Shown here: positions 11,062 through 20,624 of the stretch, one piece after another
How the letters are laid out: every line of letters begins with the position of its first letter
Numbering within the stretch: position 1 is the first letter of the stretch
NCBI RefSeq assembly: GCF_000276665.1
Contig: NW_004955415.1
Coordinates: 31,157,619-31,221,618 of the forward strand
Direction of reading: 5' to 3'
Origin: Chinchilla lanigera
Taxonomy: Eukaryota > Chordata > Mammalia > Rodentia > Chinchillidae
DNA length: 64,000 nt
Program-made: the position numbers and the translations under genes
The notes under the pieces: model-generated
What the model was told of the DNA's origin: nothing
Seen by the model: the letters and a program-made list of their open reading frames with translations, nothing else
Database searches by the model: none

Positions 11062-11140
11062 TTTCTACACTGCTGGGAATGAAGGCCAGGGCTTTATACA
11101 TGCTAAGCAAGTGCCCTATCCCTGAGTTGCACCCCAGGTC
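11062..11140 (-). repeat. Old ID-type SINE (reversed)
   Basis: ACACTGCTGGGAATGAAGG to TATCCCTGAGTTGCACCCC is the reverse of the ID body. The pyrimidine-rich tract just upstream is its expanded tail read on this strand. Confidence 0.75.
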
Positions 11141-11734
11141 AGTCACCCTGTCCAACCCTTTGAGCTGCTCAATCAGGGGTCTTCCTGCAACAACGCATAA
11201 CCTGAGGCTCACTGTGAACACCGGTCTCAAATGAGCGGGCATCTATAAAATGAGTGATCTGAGTTCATGCCGAAGAGCAGCTGAGAGCGTTCCTGACCAA
11301 GGGACATGACCATAAAGTGCCACAAGTGATTCCAGAATCCATCTCCTATGGACAAAGACAACTTCTAGAAAATTACTAATAAGCATTACTCAATCGATCA
11401 GCAAGGCTGAAATATGGATTCAAATGTAGAATATGATAGTCAATAGTGGATAGCACTAGGTTGTATGCAGATTAGACTACTGTGTTGAATTCACTGTTAG
11501 ATATGTATTGATCCTGTATTAACAAAATTTTATATTTGTATTTAAAATCCTGTATTCTGTTTAGGCTTAGTGTATTCAGATTTAAATTCAGGTACTTATT
11601 TAAGTTTTCTGAAATAACTACTCAGGTTATAGAAGAGGATGCCCTGATTCTTAGGAAATACACACAGTATTAGAAGAGAAAGGGGCAGATTATGTGTGCA
11701 ATTTAACCTCAAGTGGTTCCAAACACAAAAATAT

Positions 11735-12062
11735 ACCTGAGTGCCTATGTTGTTGTTCCTTAGGGTCCACGAGGGATCAACTGCAGGGTCCTCTGGACAC
11801 CAGACCCACAGGTGCTCATGCCCCTCGCAGAGTGACACAAGGTCCTCCTGTGACCTGTGCACACCACCCACATTCGCTGGGTCATCCCTAGGCTCCTTAC
11901 AATGCCTAGGACACAGAAAGGACATGTGCATAACTGTTACACTGCACTGCGCAGGTGAAGATGAGGGAACAGCCTGGGCAGGTTCAGTTACAAGGGTAAT
12001 TTTTAAAAAATGTTTTCTACTCAGGATGTATTGAATCCGCAGATGCAGAGGGAGGACTGACC
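11735..12062 (-). mobile_element. MER2/Tigger-type DNA transposon remnant
   Basis: One end has TAGGGTCCACGAGGGATCAA and the other TTGAATCCGCAGATGCAGAG followed by GGAGGACTGA. These are diverged forms of the complementary ends of pogo-like MER2/Tigger non-autonomous elements. The roughly 320-bp length also fits. There is no transposase frame. Confidence 0.65.
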
Positions 12063-12164
12063 ACGGACAGGAAGTGACAGAGGGGAGGGGAGAAGGGAAG
12101 AGGAGTGGCTTGGTAAATCCAGGTGAACAGGACTTACTGATTGCAGCCAAAATGGAACGATTGT

Positions 12165-12255
12165 TTTAGCCTGGTATGGTGGTGCTTGTCCGTAACCCCA
12201 GCACTAAGAAGACAGAGGCAAGAGAGTACAAGTTCAAGGGTAACCTGCAGTGAGT
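12165..12255 (+). repeat. B1 SINE, 3'-truncated
   Basis: GCCTGGTATGGTGGTGCTTG, TAACCCCAGCACTAAG and a CAAGTTCAAGGGTAACCTG block are seen. The normal GACCCTGTCTC end is missing. It adjoins the retroviral env remnant. Confidence 0.75.
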
Positions 12256-13136
12256 TTGGCTTCTGGTCAATCTGATGGAGCCTTGGTATCATTTGCCTAC
12301 TTCCCTCTTGGTAGAGGCCTTAATGAAGAGATTTAACAGCAGCACTAGGAGGATGATTGGATTAATTATAGCAGGGACAACCCCTGGTTCTTTTGATGGC
12401 CAGTGCAGCTATTGGCTCTGCGGTGTTAGCTCATTCAGTGCAGACTGCTCGCTTTATAGACCATTGGACAAGAACTGCTGATGAGAGCTGGAAATTTCAG
12501 CGAAAAATTGATATAAAATTGGAAAACCAAGTAAGCATTCTACAGACTTCCATCCTTTGGATGGGAGATGAAATTGGAAGTTTGCAATTGCAACAAGGAT
12601 TAAAATGTCACTATAACACAACTTGCTGGACCGGGGATTTAGCTCAGCAGCACAGCACCTGCCTGGCAAGCACAAGGTCATAAGTTCGATTCCCGGTACC
12701 AGGAAAAAAACAAAAAACAAAACAAAACAAAACAAAAAAAACCACGACTCACTTTTGTATCATCCCTTTACCATACAGTAAAAGTCTGCACCCTTGGAGA
12801 ATGATCAGAAAACATATACAAAGAGCAATCCATCACAATATTACTGTGGATATAGATGCTTTTCAGCAAAAAGTGCTGTCTGTGTTGTAGCAGACAGCCA
12901 CATTCGACACCGAATTAAAGACTGGGATGTTTGCTGATGAGATAGAACAATTAAATCCATTTGCATATCTCATGGCTCACTTCTGGTTTTATATTGGAAT
13001 TGGTGTGCTCACTCTCTTGTTTATAATTCTTCTCATTAAAGTGTGTCACAGAGGATTCACAACCTGGCCACAACTAGAGGCAAGGCAGCCACAGCTGATT
13101 CTGCTCCAGCTTCTTCAAAAAAGAGGAAGGGGGAAC
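12256..13136 (+). pseudogene. Endogenous betaretrovirus-like env (transmembrane subunit) remnant
   Basis: The region encodes pieces resembling the transmembrane envelope subunit of class II (ERVK/betaretrovirus-like) elements: a hydrophobic Ala/Gly-rich segment near 12,390, a heptad-like region to about 12,628, and a membrane anchor with a short cytoplasmic tail at about 12,950-13,100. The frame shifts near 12,390, stops occur, and an ID-type SINE at 12,629 splits it, so it is not functional. A polypurine tract (AAAAAAGAGGAAGGGGGAAC) at 13,117-13,136 abuts the 3' LTR. Gag, pol and the surface subunit are absent, so the provirus is 5'-truncated. Confidence 0.8.
12629..12742 (+). mobile_element. 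Young ID-type SINE inserted in the env remnant
   Basis: ACCGGGGATTTAGCTCAGCA, then GCCTGCCTGGCAAGCACAAG, then CGATTCCCGGTACCAG and a (CAAAA)n tail. The flanks AACACAACTTGCT and AACCACGACTCAC are an imperfect duplication. It inserted after the provirus had integrated. Confidence 0.95.
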
Positions 13137-13893
13137 TGTGAAAGAGGACCTGGACAGCTCTCCTTGAAAGGAGACCACTGTCTCCATGTTGGCTAAACCT
13201 TGCCCTAATTCTGTGTATGGATATGCACAGAGCTGGCTAGGACATTACTTTACTCCCTCAACTGGCTTTTAGCAATGCAAAGGGGTCTAGCCAGTGCTGC
13301 TGTGTAGCCTTTGAAGCAATGCACCAGGTCAGTGATGCCCCGCCTTTAACTCCCAACTACTAAGTGGACTGAGTCTCGAGAAAGAGGCCATGATGTCTCA
13401 GGGCATGAAGGCCACGCGTCAAAACTAAACCACCAACACAAAATACTTCCTCAAACTGTGTTATGCAGATTCCGCCAAATTTAGAGGCTGCCTGCTACCA
13501 GAATCTGAAATCCGGTACTCTTTCCCCGTACCTCTCTCTGCATATTGCGGAGGTGCATTGTGCCTCCTACCTAGCCCAGCTCACAGCACTCAGGTACTTC
13601 CCGCCATCCTCACAGTCACTCACCCCGAGCCACTCCCCTCTTCACGAATTAATAAAACCCGAGTTCAGCCGGAGTCTAGCCCTTTGTTCCAGTTAGTTAT
13701 TGTTCAGACTAGACTTAGGACCCCTTGGCTGCCCACGACTATAAATATGTGTTTGTCTCTTTATTCTCGCTGTGGGTTGCACTGGAAGTGGCCCATTGCA
13801 ATTACTTATTGGAATTCCAATAATCTTTCCCTGGGATTACAAACGTGGACTCCTCCGGACCAGGAAGAGGCTGGAGCCGGCTCTCTCTACACA
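13137..13893 (+). mobile_element. 3' LTR of the betaretrovirus-like ERV
   Basis: It begins TGTGAAAGAGGACC directly after the polypurine tract and ends near CTCTCTACACA, about 757 bp. A polyadenylation signal AATAAA is at 13,651-13,656 and a TATAAATA at 13,740-13,747. The last 330 bp match, in opposite orientation, a second LTR at 45,690-46,010. Which AT-rich element served as promoter TATA and which as poly(A) signal cannot be decided by eye. Confidence 0.75.
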
Positions 13894-14049
13894 GCAAAAT
13901 CCAGCCTCAAAAATAAAATAAAAGGACTGTTCTCAGTCACAGTGCTGAGCTCACTGAAGCACCATCCAAACCAAAACATCCGAAGGCTTTGCAGCGTTGA
14001 GCTTGCACTTGCCGACCTTCCCCACGTGGGTAAACAGTTGTCCCAGCAA

Positions 14050-14500
14050 CCCGGAAAGTCACCCTCCCCGCCCGCCAGCCTCGCCCGACCCCTAGGCTGC
14101 TCCCCACAGCTGTTGCCGCGGCTCCCCGCGCTGCTCTCACGGCCTCTGAGCTCTGTGGGCCTCAGGGTTCTGCACCCCGCGACAAGCTCCTCTGTTTCTC
14201 TGGGACGCTCCTGGCTGCTGAGAGCCCGGGCCCTGCAGACCCGGCACCGGCCAGCGCGTGCTTGCAGGGCGCGGGGCCAACCGGAGTGCAAGGGGACACC
14301 CCACCCTCCCAGGTCCCTGCAGACGGACCCCAGCGGGCCTTGTGCACTCAGGCCCGGCCCCTCGCGAGCCCCTGCGACCCCTGCAGCCTCTGCTGCCTGA
14401 CCTGCGCTCCGAGTCCGCGGGGCGCAGCGGGGCGGGGCCAAGACCCCCGGTAAGCCGGTCCGATGCTGGACCCTGAACTGCGGGCGTGGCGTCGATATTT
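14050..14500. promoter_or_regulatory. CpG island downstream of VSX1
   Basis: This is a dense run of CpG with very high GC (for example 14,100-14,130, 14,230-14,285 and 14,400-14,465). The GC box GGGGCGGGGCC is at 14,429-14,439. A strong plus-strand splice donor CCCCG|GTAAGC lies at 14,449/14,450. No recognisable coding exon is seen on either strand. In human, ACSS1 lies on the 3' side of VSX1, but nothing here matches the ACSS1 N-terminus, so no gene is assigned. Confidence 0.6.
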
Positions 14501-14694
14501 AAATAACTTTAGCCATTCTCATTTTATTTTCTCTTTGCATGCCAGTTGTAGAAAACTTATTTTTTAAAAAGTGCCCATTTATTCAGATGCAGAGACGAGT
14601 GCTCAGAGCATGTCCAGGGCGTTCTTGCTGTTCTTGTCCCCGCTCTGGTCTCGGTTCCCACGCGAGCTTGAGGACGGTGCGCGCACCTGGACTG

Positions 14695-14860
14695 GGATGT
14701 GATTGGCCTGAACCAGAAAGGAGTTCAGCCTATCTAATTGGCGATTGGTGCAAACGTAAGCATGACCGGAAGTCTGACTAATGAGAAGTGCAAGGAGGTC
14801 CGCCGGGGCGGGACTACTCCATGACGGACAGGGTGCCCAGAAGTGGCTTTGCGTGCGGTG
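14695..14860. promoter_or_regulatory. Promoter-like cluster: ETS, CCAAT and GC-box motifs
   Basis: The interval has inverted CCAAT boxes (GATTGGCC at 14,701 and the pair AATTGGCGATTGG near 14,737-14,749), a near-perfect ETS/GABP site ACCGGAAGT at 14,764-14,772, and a GC box GGGGCGGGAC near 14,804. There is no TATA box. This is the usual makeup of a TATA-less, broadly active, often bidirectional mammalian promoter. The transcript is unknown. Confidence 0.55.
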
Positions 14861-15098
14861 ACAGCTGGATCCGACGTCTGGGTTGGGGACGGAGGGTTCC
14901 TCTTGGGGTAGAGCTTCTAAAGGTCAAGTCCACTGCTGACTTCTAAAGTTTGATAGTTATTTGGGAATTTCATGTTGCCATTCATGATGCTAAATGGAGT
15001 TTAGGACCCGCGGTAGGGGGCGTTTGTGAGGTTGGAATCAGAGTGATGTCAGGACTGGAAGTACTTCTGCCTTCTAGGTGCGCGAACAACTTGCATAC

Positions 15099-15214
15099 CA
15101 GCCGGGCGTGGTGGCGCACACCCGTAATCCCGGCACTCGGGAAGCTGAGACAGGAGAATCAGTCCAAGTTCGAGACCAGCCTGGGCCACAAAGTGAGCTC
15201 AAGGCCAGCCTGAA
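15099..15214 (+). repeat. B1 SINE running into an assembly gap
   Basis: GCCGGGCGTGGTGGCGCACA to GTGAGCTCAAGGCCAGCCTG, with the start of the second 29-bp unit, is cut by the run of N. This is a young, CpG-rich copy. Confidence 0.95.
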
Positions 15215-15454
15215 NNNNNNNNNNNNNNNNNNNNNNNNNNNNNNNNNNNNNNNNNNNNNNNNNNNNNNNNNNNNNNNNNNNNNNNNNNNNNNNNNNNNNN
15301 NNNNNNNNNNNNNNNNNNNNNNNNNNNNNNNNNNNNNNNNNNNNNNNNNNNNNNNNNNNNNNNNNNNNNNNNNNNNNNNNNNNNNNNNNNNNNNNNNNNN
15401 NNNNNNNNNNNNNNNNNNNNNNNNNNNNNNNNNNNNNNNNNNNNNNNNNNNNNN
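15215..15454. other. Assembly gap (240 N)
   Basis: There are 240 undetermined bases between a B1 element and an (AT)n(GT)n microsatellite. The missing part includes the B1 3' end. Confidence 1.
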
Positions 15455-15505
15455 CCTTCGCTTTCAAGAATTTGCATGTACTCTGTCTAAATTGTTATTT
15501 TGTAG

Positions 15506-15560
<55 letters not shown>
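15506..15560. repeat. Compound (AT)n(GT)n microsatellite
   Basis: About 12 AT units are followed by about 14 GT units, close to the gap. Confidence 0.95.
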
Positions 15561-15839
15561 TTTACTTTCTTGGTTATTGGTCTTTTGCATTTCGTGCTCT
15601 CATGTATTTATATTTCACGGAGTCAATGTTAGTAATGTGTATTTTTTTTTTCCAGAGAATGTATCCAGTTGCAGGAGTGTTGTTTTGTTTTGCTGGTTTT
15701 TTGGGTTTTGGAGTTTTGGGGTTTTTTTTTTTCCCAATAGGAGACCTGTGGGCTAGAATGCAGGAGATTTTTTAAACATATTAATGAACACTTTAGTGAG
15801 AAATAGTGTTTTCTTATACCCTTAAAGCAGTCTTAGCTG

Positions 15840-15965
15840 TCAGACACTGTAGCACATGCTGGTAGCCCCAGCTACTTGTTAAGCTGAGGCAGGAGGATCA
15901 CTTGAGCCCATGATTTTGAGGCCTACCTGGGCAACATGGCAAGACCCTGACTCCAAAAAAAAAGT
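15840..15965 (+). repeat. Old monomeric Alu/B1-like SINE
   Basis: ACACTGTAGCACATGCTGG, AGCTGAGGCAGGAGGATCAC and GGGCAACATGGCAAGACCC form the monomer without the 29-bp duplication, ending in a poly(A) of about nine. Confidence 0.8.
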
Positions 15966-17722
15966 TTAAATTAATCATTCTACCTTTCTCCCTTTTACCA
16001 CTTCTTGTTTCTCCTTTTTCTTTATAATACTGCATAGAAATGAGGCAAATCCGGGCAAGTGGGTGTGACCCATCAGAGACCCAGGAGCGGGGCAGCTGCC
16101 CCAGGACGTGGGGCTGCCTTCATTTTTCTTCAGACGATTTAGGGGAGCAGTTTCCAGGCCCGATGTCAGCTGAGCAGTGGAGGACACAAAAGGCCTTCAC
16201 TGTCAGCCCTTTCAAGGTCAGCTCTATGCAGGGACTGTTTTTCCCTGCTTTCATGGCCTGCACGCACTCTGCAGAGCTGGTTTCTCTTCTTACCTTTAAT
16301 ACCTTTAAGAAATTTAAAACTTTGTTACCTTTTGCTCTTGTCGTGCCCAGTTTTTTGTTGAGAATGAAAGACCATTGAAAGCACCGCTAAGAGTCCCCAG
16401 CTATTTACATATATTATATACATAACCAGTTATCAAAGCCATTTTCATTCTGCTTCATTTTACTTGTATCCGTTTTCCTTTACGGATTCTTTTCACTGCA
16501 ACAGTTTGTAAACACGTCTCTGTGTGGACAGACGCACCTCGCTGTTACCACGTTCTGTGGCTGCGCAGGACTTCGCTCGGTGAGTGGCTGAGTGTGAGTC
16601 GTTCCTGCCGCAAGCCCAGGCCCAGGAGGATCTCAGGGAAGAGCTTGAAAGGCCGAGCGGGACCCAGGGATGAAGAGACGCCCAGGGCTTCCTGGCAAGA
16701 AGGTGGAAGGAGACTCTGGTCCGCACCACTCACTCATCTGAGGCTCTAGCTTTGCTCAGCGTGGCCTCCAGGAGCCAAAGGAGATAAAGCACATGGACTC
16801 ACTGTCCCTGCGGTAGGAATTGGTGACACTGAACGTCCACAACAGCACGTGACTGGCTCAGAATGATCAAAATAGAACAAAAAAGAGGCTGTGGTGGTCT
16901 CACACCCGGAATGCCCAGCCTCCCACATGCCCCGTCTTCCCACTTAGCTTGACCTCTGAGCTCGACAAGGCAAGCCAGGCACAGCCACTCCCTAGGCATT
17001 TAAAGAACAACTCCTGGTGAGTGCCACAGAGGACAGGTGCTGCAGATGCCACAGACAAGAAAGGGACAGGAGGGAGCACCTCAGGCAACTGGAGCTTATG
17101 GAGGTGCAGGTGTAAGGAAGGAGGGCCTTGCAGAGCAAGCACACAATGTTTATTTTTAAATAACAAATAAGAGGCAAAAGAAATGCGGGAAAGGAAACAT
17201 TCATGAAATTCAAGTCACTAAAGTGCATTCAAACAGCCTGACCTTCCCTCACCGGTTTAAACGTGCTGGGGAGGAGGCTTTCTTCGCTGAATATAAGCTC
17301 CAACACGCATACCTACCCAAGGGCACTCAGAACACAATCACTACCAGACCCCAAGCTGAAACATCCAAGGTCAAGCTCAAGCTCAAGGAGAAGACACTAA
17401 AATTCACACTCGTGTCTGCATGGAACCGCCATGTAAAGATACTGATTTCACTGGAAGTTAAAGAACTTACATTTCTTAAATCAGAGTGAGGACAGCAAAC
17501 CTGCCCTGCTAATCCACACAGAACACTGAGCCTCATCTCAAGTGCCACCAACTGTGATCACATTCTGAACTTCAGGTCCTCCCTCTGGGGTTCTATGAAG
17601 CGGAATCAGATTTTACCCCAGATCAGCTGGCGCTATTGCCTCTGGGACGGTTTCTGTTCTAGAACGAAGTATAATTGTCCCCAAGTTATCCATCTGTCTT
17701 CTCACAGGAGTCAGCACTGTAA
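15966..17722. other. Unique sequence 3' of VSX1
   Basis: No gene or repeat recognised. Additional reverse-strand AATAAA-like signals occur (for example near 17,147), so a longer VSX1 3' UTR reaching into this stretch cannot be excluded. Confidence 0.5.
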
Positions 17723-17728
17723 TTTATT
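17723..17728 (-). terminator. VSX1: Candidate VSX1 polyadenylation signal
   Basis: The reverse strand reads AATAAA about 105 nt after the VSX1 stop codon, which would give a short 3' UTR. It is the first such hexamer downstream; actual usage is not shown. Confidence 0.5.
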
Positions 17729-17833
17729 CTGACATCATAAGAAGAAAATTAAACTAAGGGTATTTGTCCTGGACCACTTTTGCCTTTTAAAAAATCCAAT
17801 GTTTTACAGTCTTTGTAGGTGGGATCTGTGGTC

Positions 17834-18108
17834 TCATAAGGCTCCCACCATCCCTGGCTGGAACCCCTGGACACCCTCAGGATTGGAGCGTCCTTGAACC
17901 TCAGACCCTTGCTGCGTCTGCCGGGTCTCCTGCCGGGTCTCCTGCCGGGCAGAGCTGGACAGATCCATGGCCACGTCTGAGTTCTCAGGTCCCATTGTGT
18001 CGGAACCTCCTTGGGGACTATTGTGAAGGCGATCAGAGGTCCAGAGTCCTGCCAGCTTGCTCTCACTTGCTGGTTTCTTTATCATCTCCAAGGACTTTTT
18101 ATGCATAC
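17834..18108 (-). CDS. VSX1: VSX1 coding exon 5 (last)
   Basis: The acceptor TTTTTGCAAG|GTATGC lies after a T-rich tract and TGA is at 17,834-17,836. It encodes the end of the CVC domain ([12 protein letters not shown]) and a Ser/Gln/Gly-rich tail with the conserved [10 protein letters not shown] segment. A 12-bp tandem duplication repeats RQET once. Confidence 0.94.
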
Positions 18109-20586
18109 CTTGCAAAAAAAAAAAGTGGGTGAAAAACAAACAAAAAAGCCATGTTTAATTCAACAATAAAGCAAACTGCTTCCTCATCATTGTTTTCTAT
18201 GTCCATCAAAACTGTCCTTGCCCATGAGACTCTGGGGCTTACAAGCAAGTGGCTTGGTGACTCCCACCCTTAGGAGGAAAGCTGGTGTCTGCCAGCTGTT
18301 GCATTCTGCAAGGCTTCTTTGCTTGTGTGATGCAGTGATTGAGCCCACTTTCTCCCATAGCCAGGTCCAATGGGTGCAGCACAAGCCCCTTCACCTCTGA
18401 TTCAGCACCCGGCTGGCTCCCTGCCCCAGGTCCCTCTGGTCCCTTCCGTCCTGGGGCAAAGTCAGACTGCACTAAGCACTGGTGTCTCCAGTTCCTGCAT
18501 CTTCCTGGCCAGCAGGTGCTCAAGACCTGCTTGCCGAACAACCATCTTCCTTCCCAAATTAAAGTCACATGAGGTCCCTGGCCCACCTCCCCCAGCCCCA
18601 GTACAGACCTATGATTACACATCCTCCAGGCTGTGAGGCTGCAGCAGTAAGGGCAGCCCCCACAGCAGCCACCCCAGGTGGGCCACCAGCAGAGGCTGTT
18701 TCAGCACAGAAAGTCAAAGAAGAGATCCCGCAGCAGGAGTGGATGGCAGACCCAGCCGGGGAACAAACCTAACTCTTGTAGGGTTGGTCGGCTAGGTTTT
18801 CTCTATGCTGCCCCATTTCCCAACCCAAGCACATAGTCAGTGCGATCTGCCCCAAGGGACCTCCCGGACACTCCAGTAGGTGGTGATGGAGTTCGCCCTG
18901 ACGCCAGCCATGTGGGACAGAGTTAGACGGGAGGGTCCATCAAGCCTGAGTGCTCTGTCCACTGCAGCCTGACGAGGACCCGGGCACCCTGTGTCCCCAC
19001 CCTAGGACTCCCGCACCTCACATCCCAGCCCCTGCTCACCCAGCAGCCAGGGTGCACAGCAGCCCCTCGGGCCGCCCTGGGCCGTGCTGAGCACCGCGCC
19101 GGGCAGCGGGAGGCAGTGCCGCACCAGTGCCCCATACAACCCGTACTCAGCCATCAGGCTGCTGCCGCCCCAGCGCTTCTCCCGCTTGCGCCACTTCGCC
19201 CTGCGGTTCTGGAACCAGACCTGGTGCGGGCAGAGGGAGGGAGAAGGAAAGAAGGAAGGGGAAAGGGAGGGGAGACAGAGAGGGGAAGGGAGGGGGAGGA
19301 GAGTAACAGGAGACGCAGTGAGCACACGCTGGGAGCCGCAGACCCGCGTCCCTGAATTTGGGGTCTAGGAAGGGCGACTCTCCACCCTGAGAAGGGATCC
19401 TGGGGAGTTCAGGAGTGGCCCCTTCCTTCCAAACCGCAGGGATTCAGGTGTATGGGGATGAGAGCGCCTGCATGCCCTGAAAACTCCAGGGGAGTCAGCT
19501 GAAAACCTCAGAGCAAAGCACTTGCTGTCCCCAGCGTGGGGTAAACAGGTCAGCTGCGCTGCAGGCTGCAGCCGGTTTTGCTTTCGGGGGTGAGGAGAGC
19601 CCTCTGGGGCTGACTCTTGTAAGACCCTCTGGCTGCCTGTCTTTGGGCTATTGCTGGTTTTCTCATGGAAAATATTAGGTTAATAGGAGAACATTATGGA
19701 ATATCGTGCCGATGTTTAAAAGGAGCGCTTGCAGCAAATCGCTTGACAAACCAAGAACACAGTTCTCCCTGCACGTGAACAAGTGTGTACATGGGTGCAC
19801 AGCACACTACAACACAGGCTGGACACGTGTGACATGAGGGGCAAGGGGTAGGGGTAATAGTGGCCCTGTGTGTTGGTTTCTTTGGGCACTGAAGGTGGAG
19901 AGTCTTTTATTGCTGTATCTTCATGTAGCTTCTCGTGGCAGCACACATATTGCATGGTTTTGGAGAGTGATTAAACAGCAAATGATAAAAGCACAAAGGT
20001 CGAGGGCCCTTCTGGGGCTTTGGCTTTGGGGTCCTCAGCTTTCCAGCGAAGGGAACCTCAGTGGGTTGTGAAGAAGCAGCTTCCTGTGGGTGAGTGACTG
20101 TTCTCTTGGGGTCTTTGGGGCGGGGAAGGGGGCACCAGACACCTGTATCCGGTCTTCAGGGAGCTGGGTTTTCAGGGCCAGCATTTCCCGGGCATACACA
20201 TCGGGGTAGTGGGCCTCTCCAAAGGCCTTCTCCAGCTCCTCCAGCTGCTGAGCAGTAAAGACTGTCCTGTGGGTGGAAACACACCATGGGCTTTCCTGCC
20301 TGAGGACTTCTTGCTGCCCTGCTGTTTGTACCCCAAGGCTACTTTATGCCACCTGGACACCCCAGTTCTGGGTGATCAGCCCCTGGAAGGTCCAGGAGTT
20401 TGGTTGAAATGAGGCAGAGATCTATCTTTCTATCTCTCTTTCTTTCCTTTGGTGCTGGGGATGAACAAGGGCCCTGTGCATGCTCAGCTCACACTCTGCC
20501 ACCCGAGCTGCACACAAAGCTTTTAGCTTATTCGTAATGATTCCCACCACCTTCTGATGAGACCCACTTCACAGACCCACAATTTG

Positions 20587-20624
<38 letters not shown>

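Noticed and set aside
13558..14400. 280-codon plus-strand open frame as a gene
   Set aside because: It runs from the ERV LTR into the CpG island. The frame is a by-product of LTR plus GC-rich sequence, with no domain and no conserved start.
13887..14441. Minus-strand frame as ACSS1 exon 1
   Set aside because: The translation shows no similarity to the ACSS1 N-terminus, has no ATG at its 5' end and runs into the LTR.
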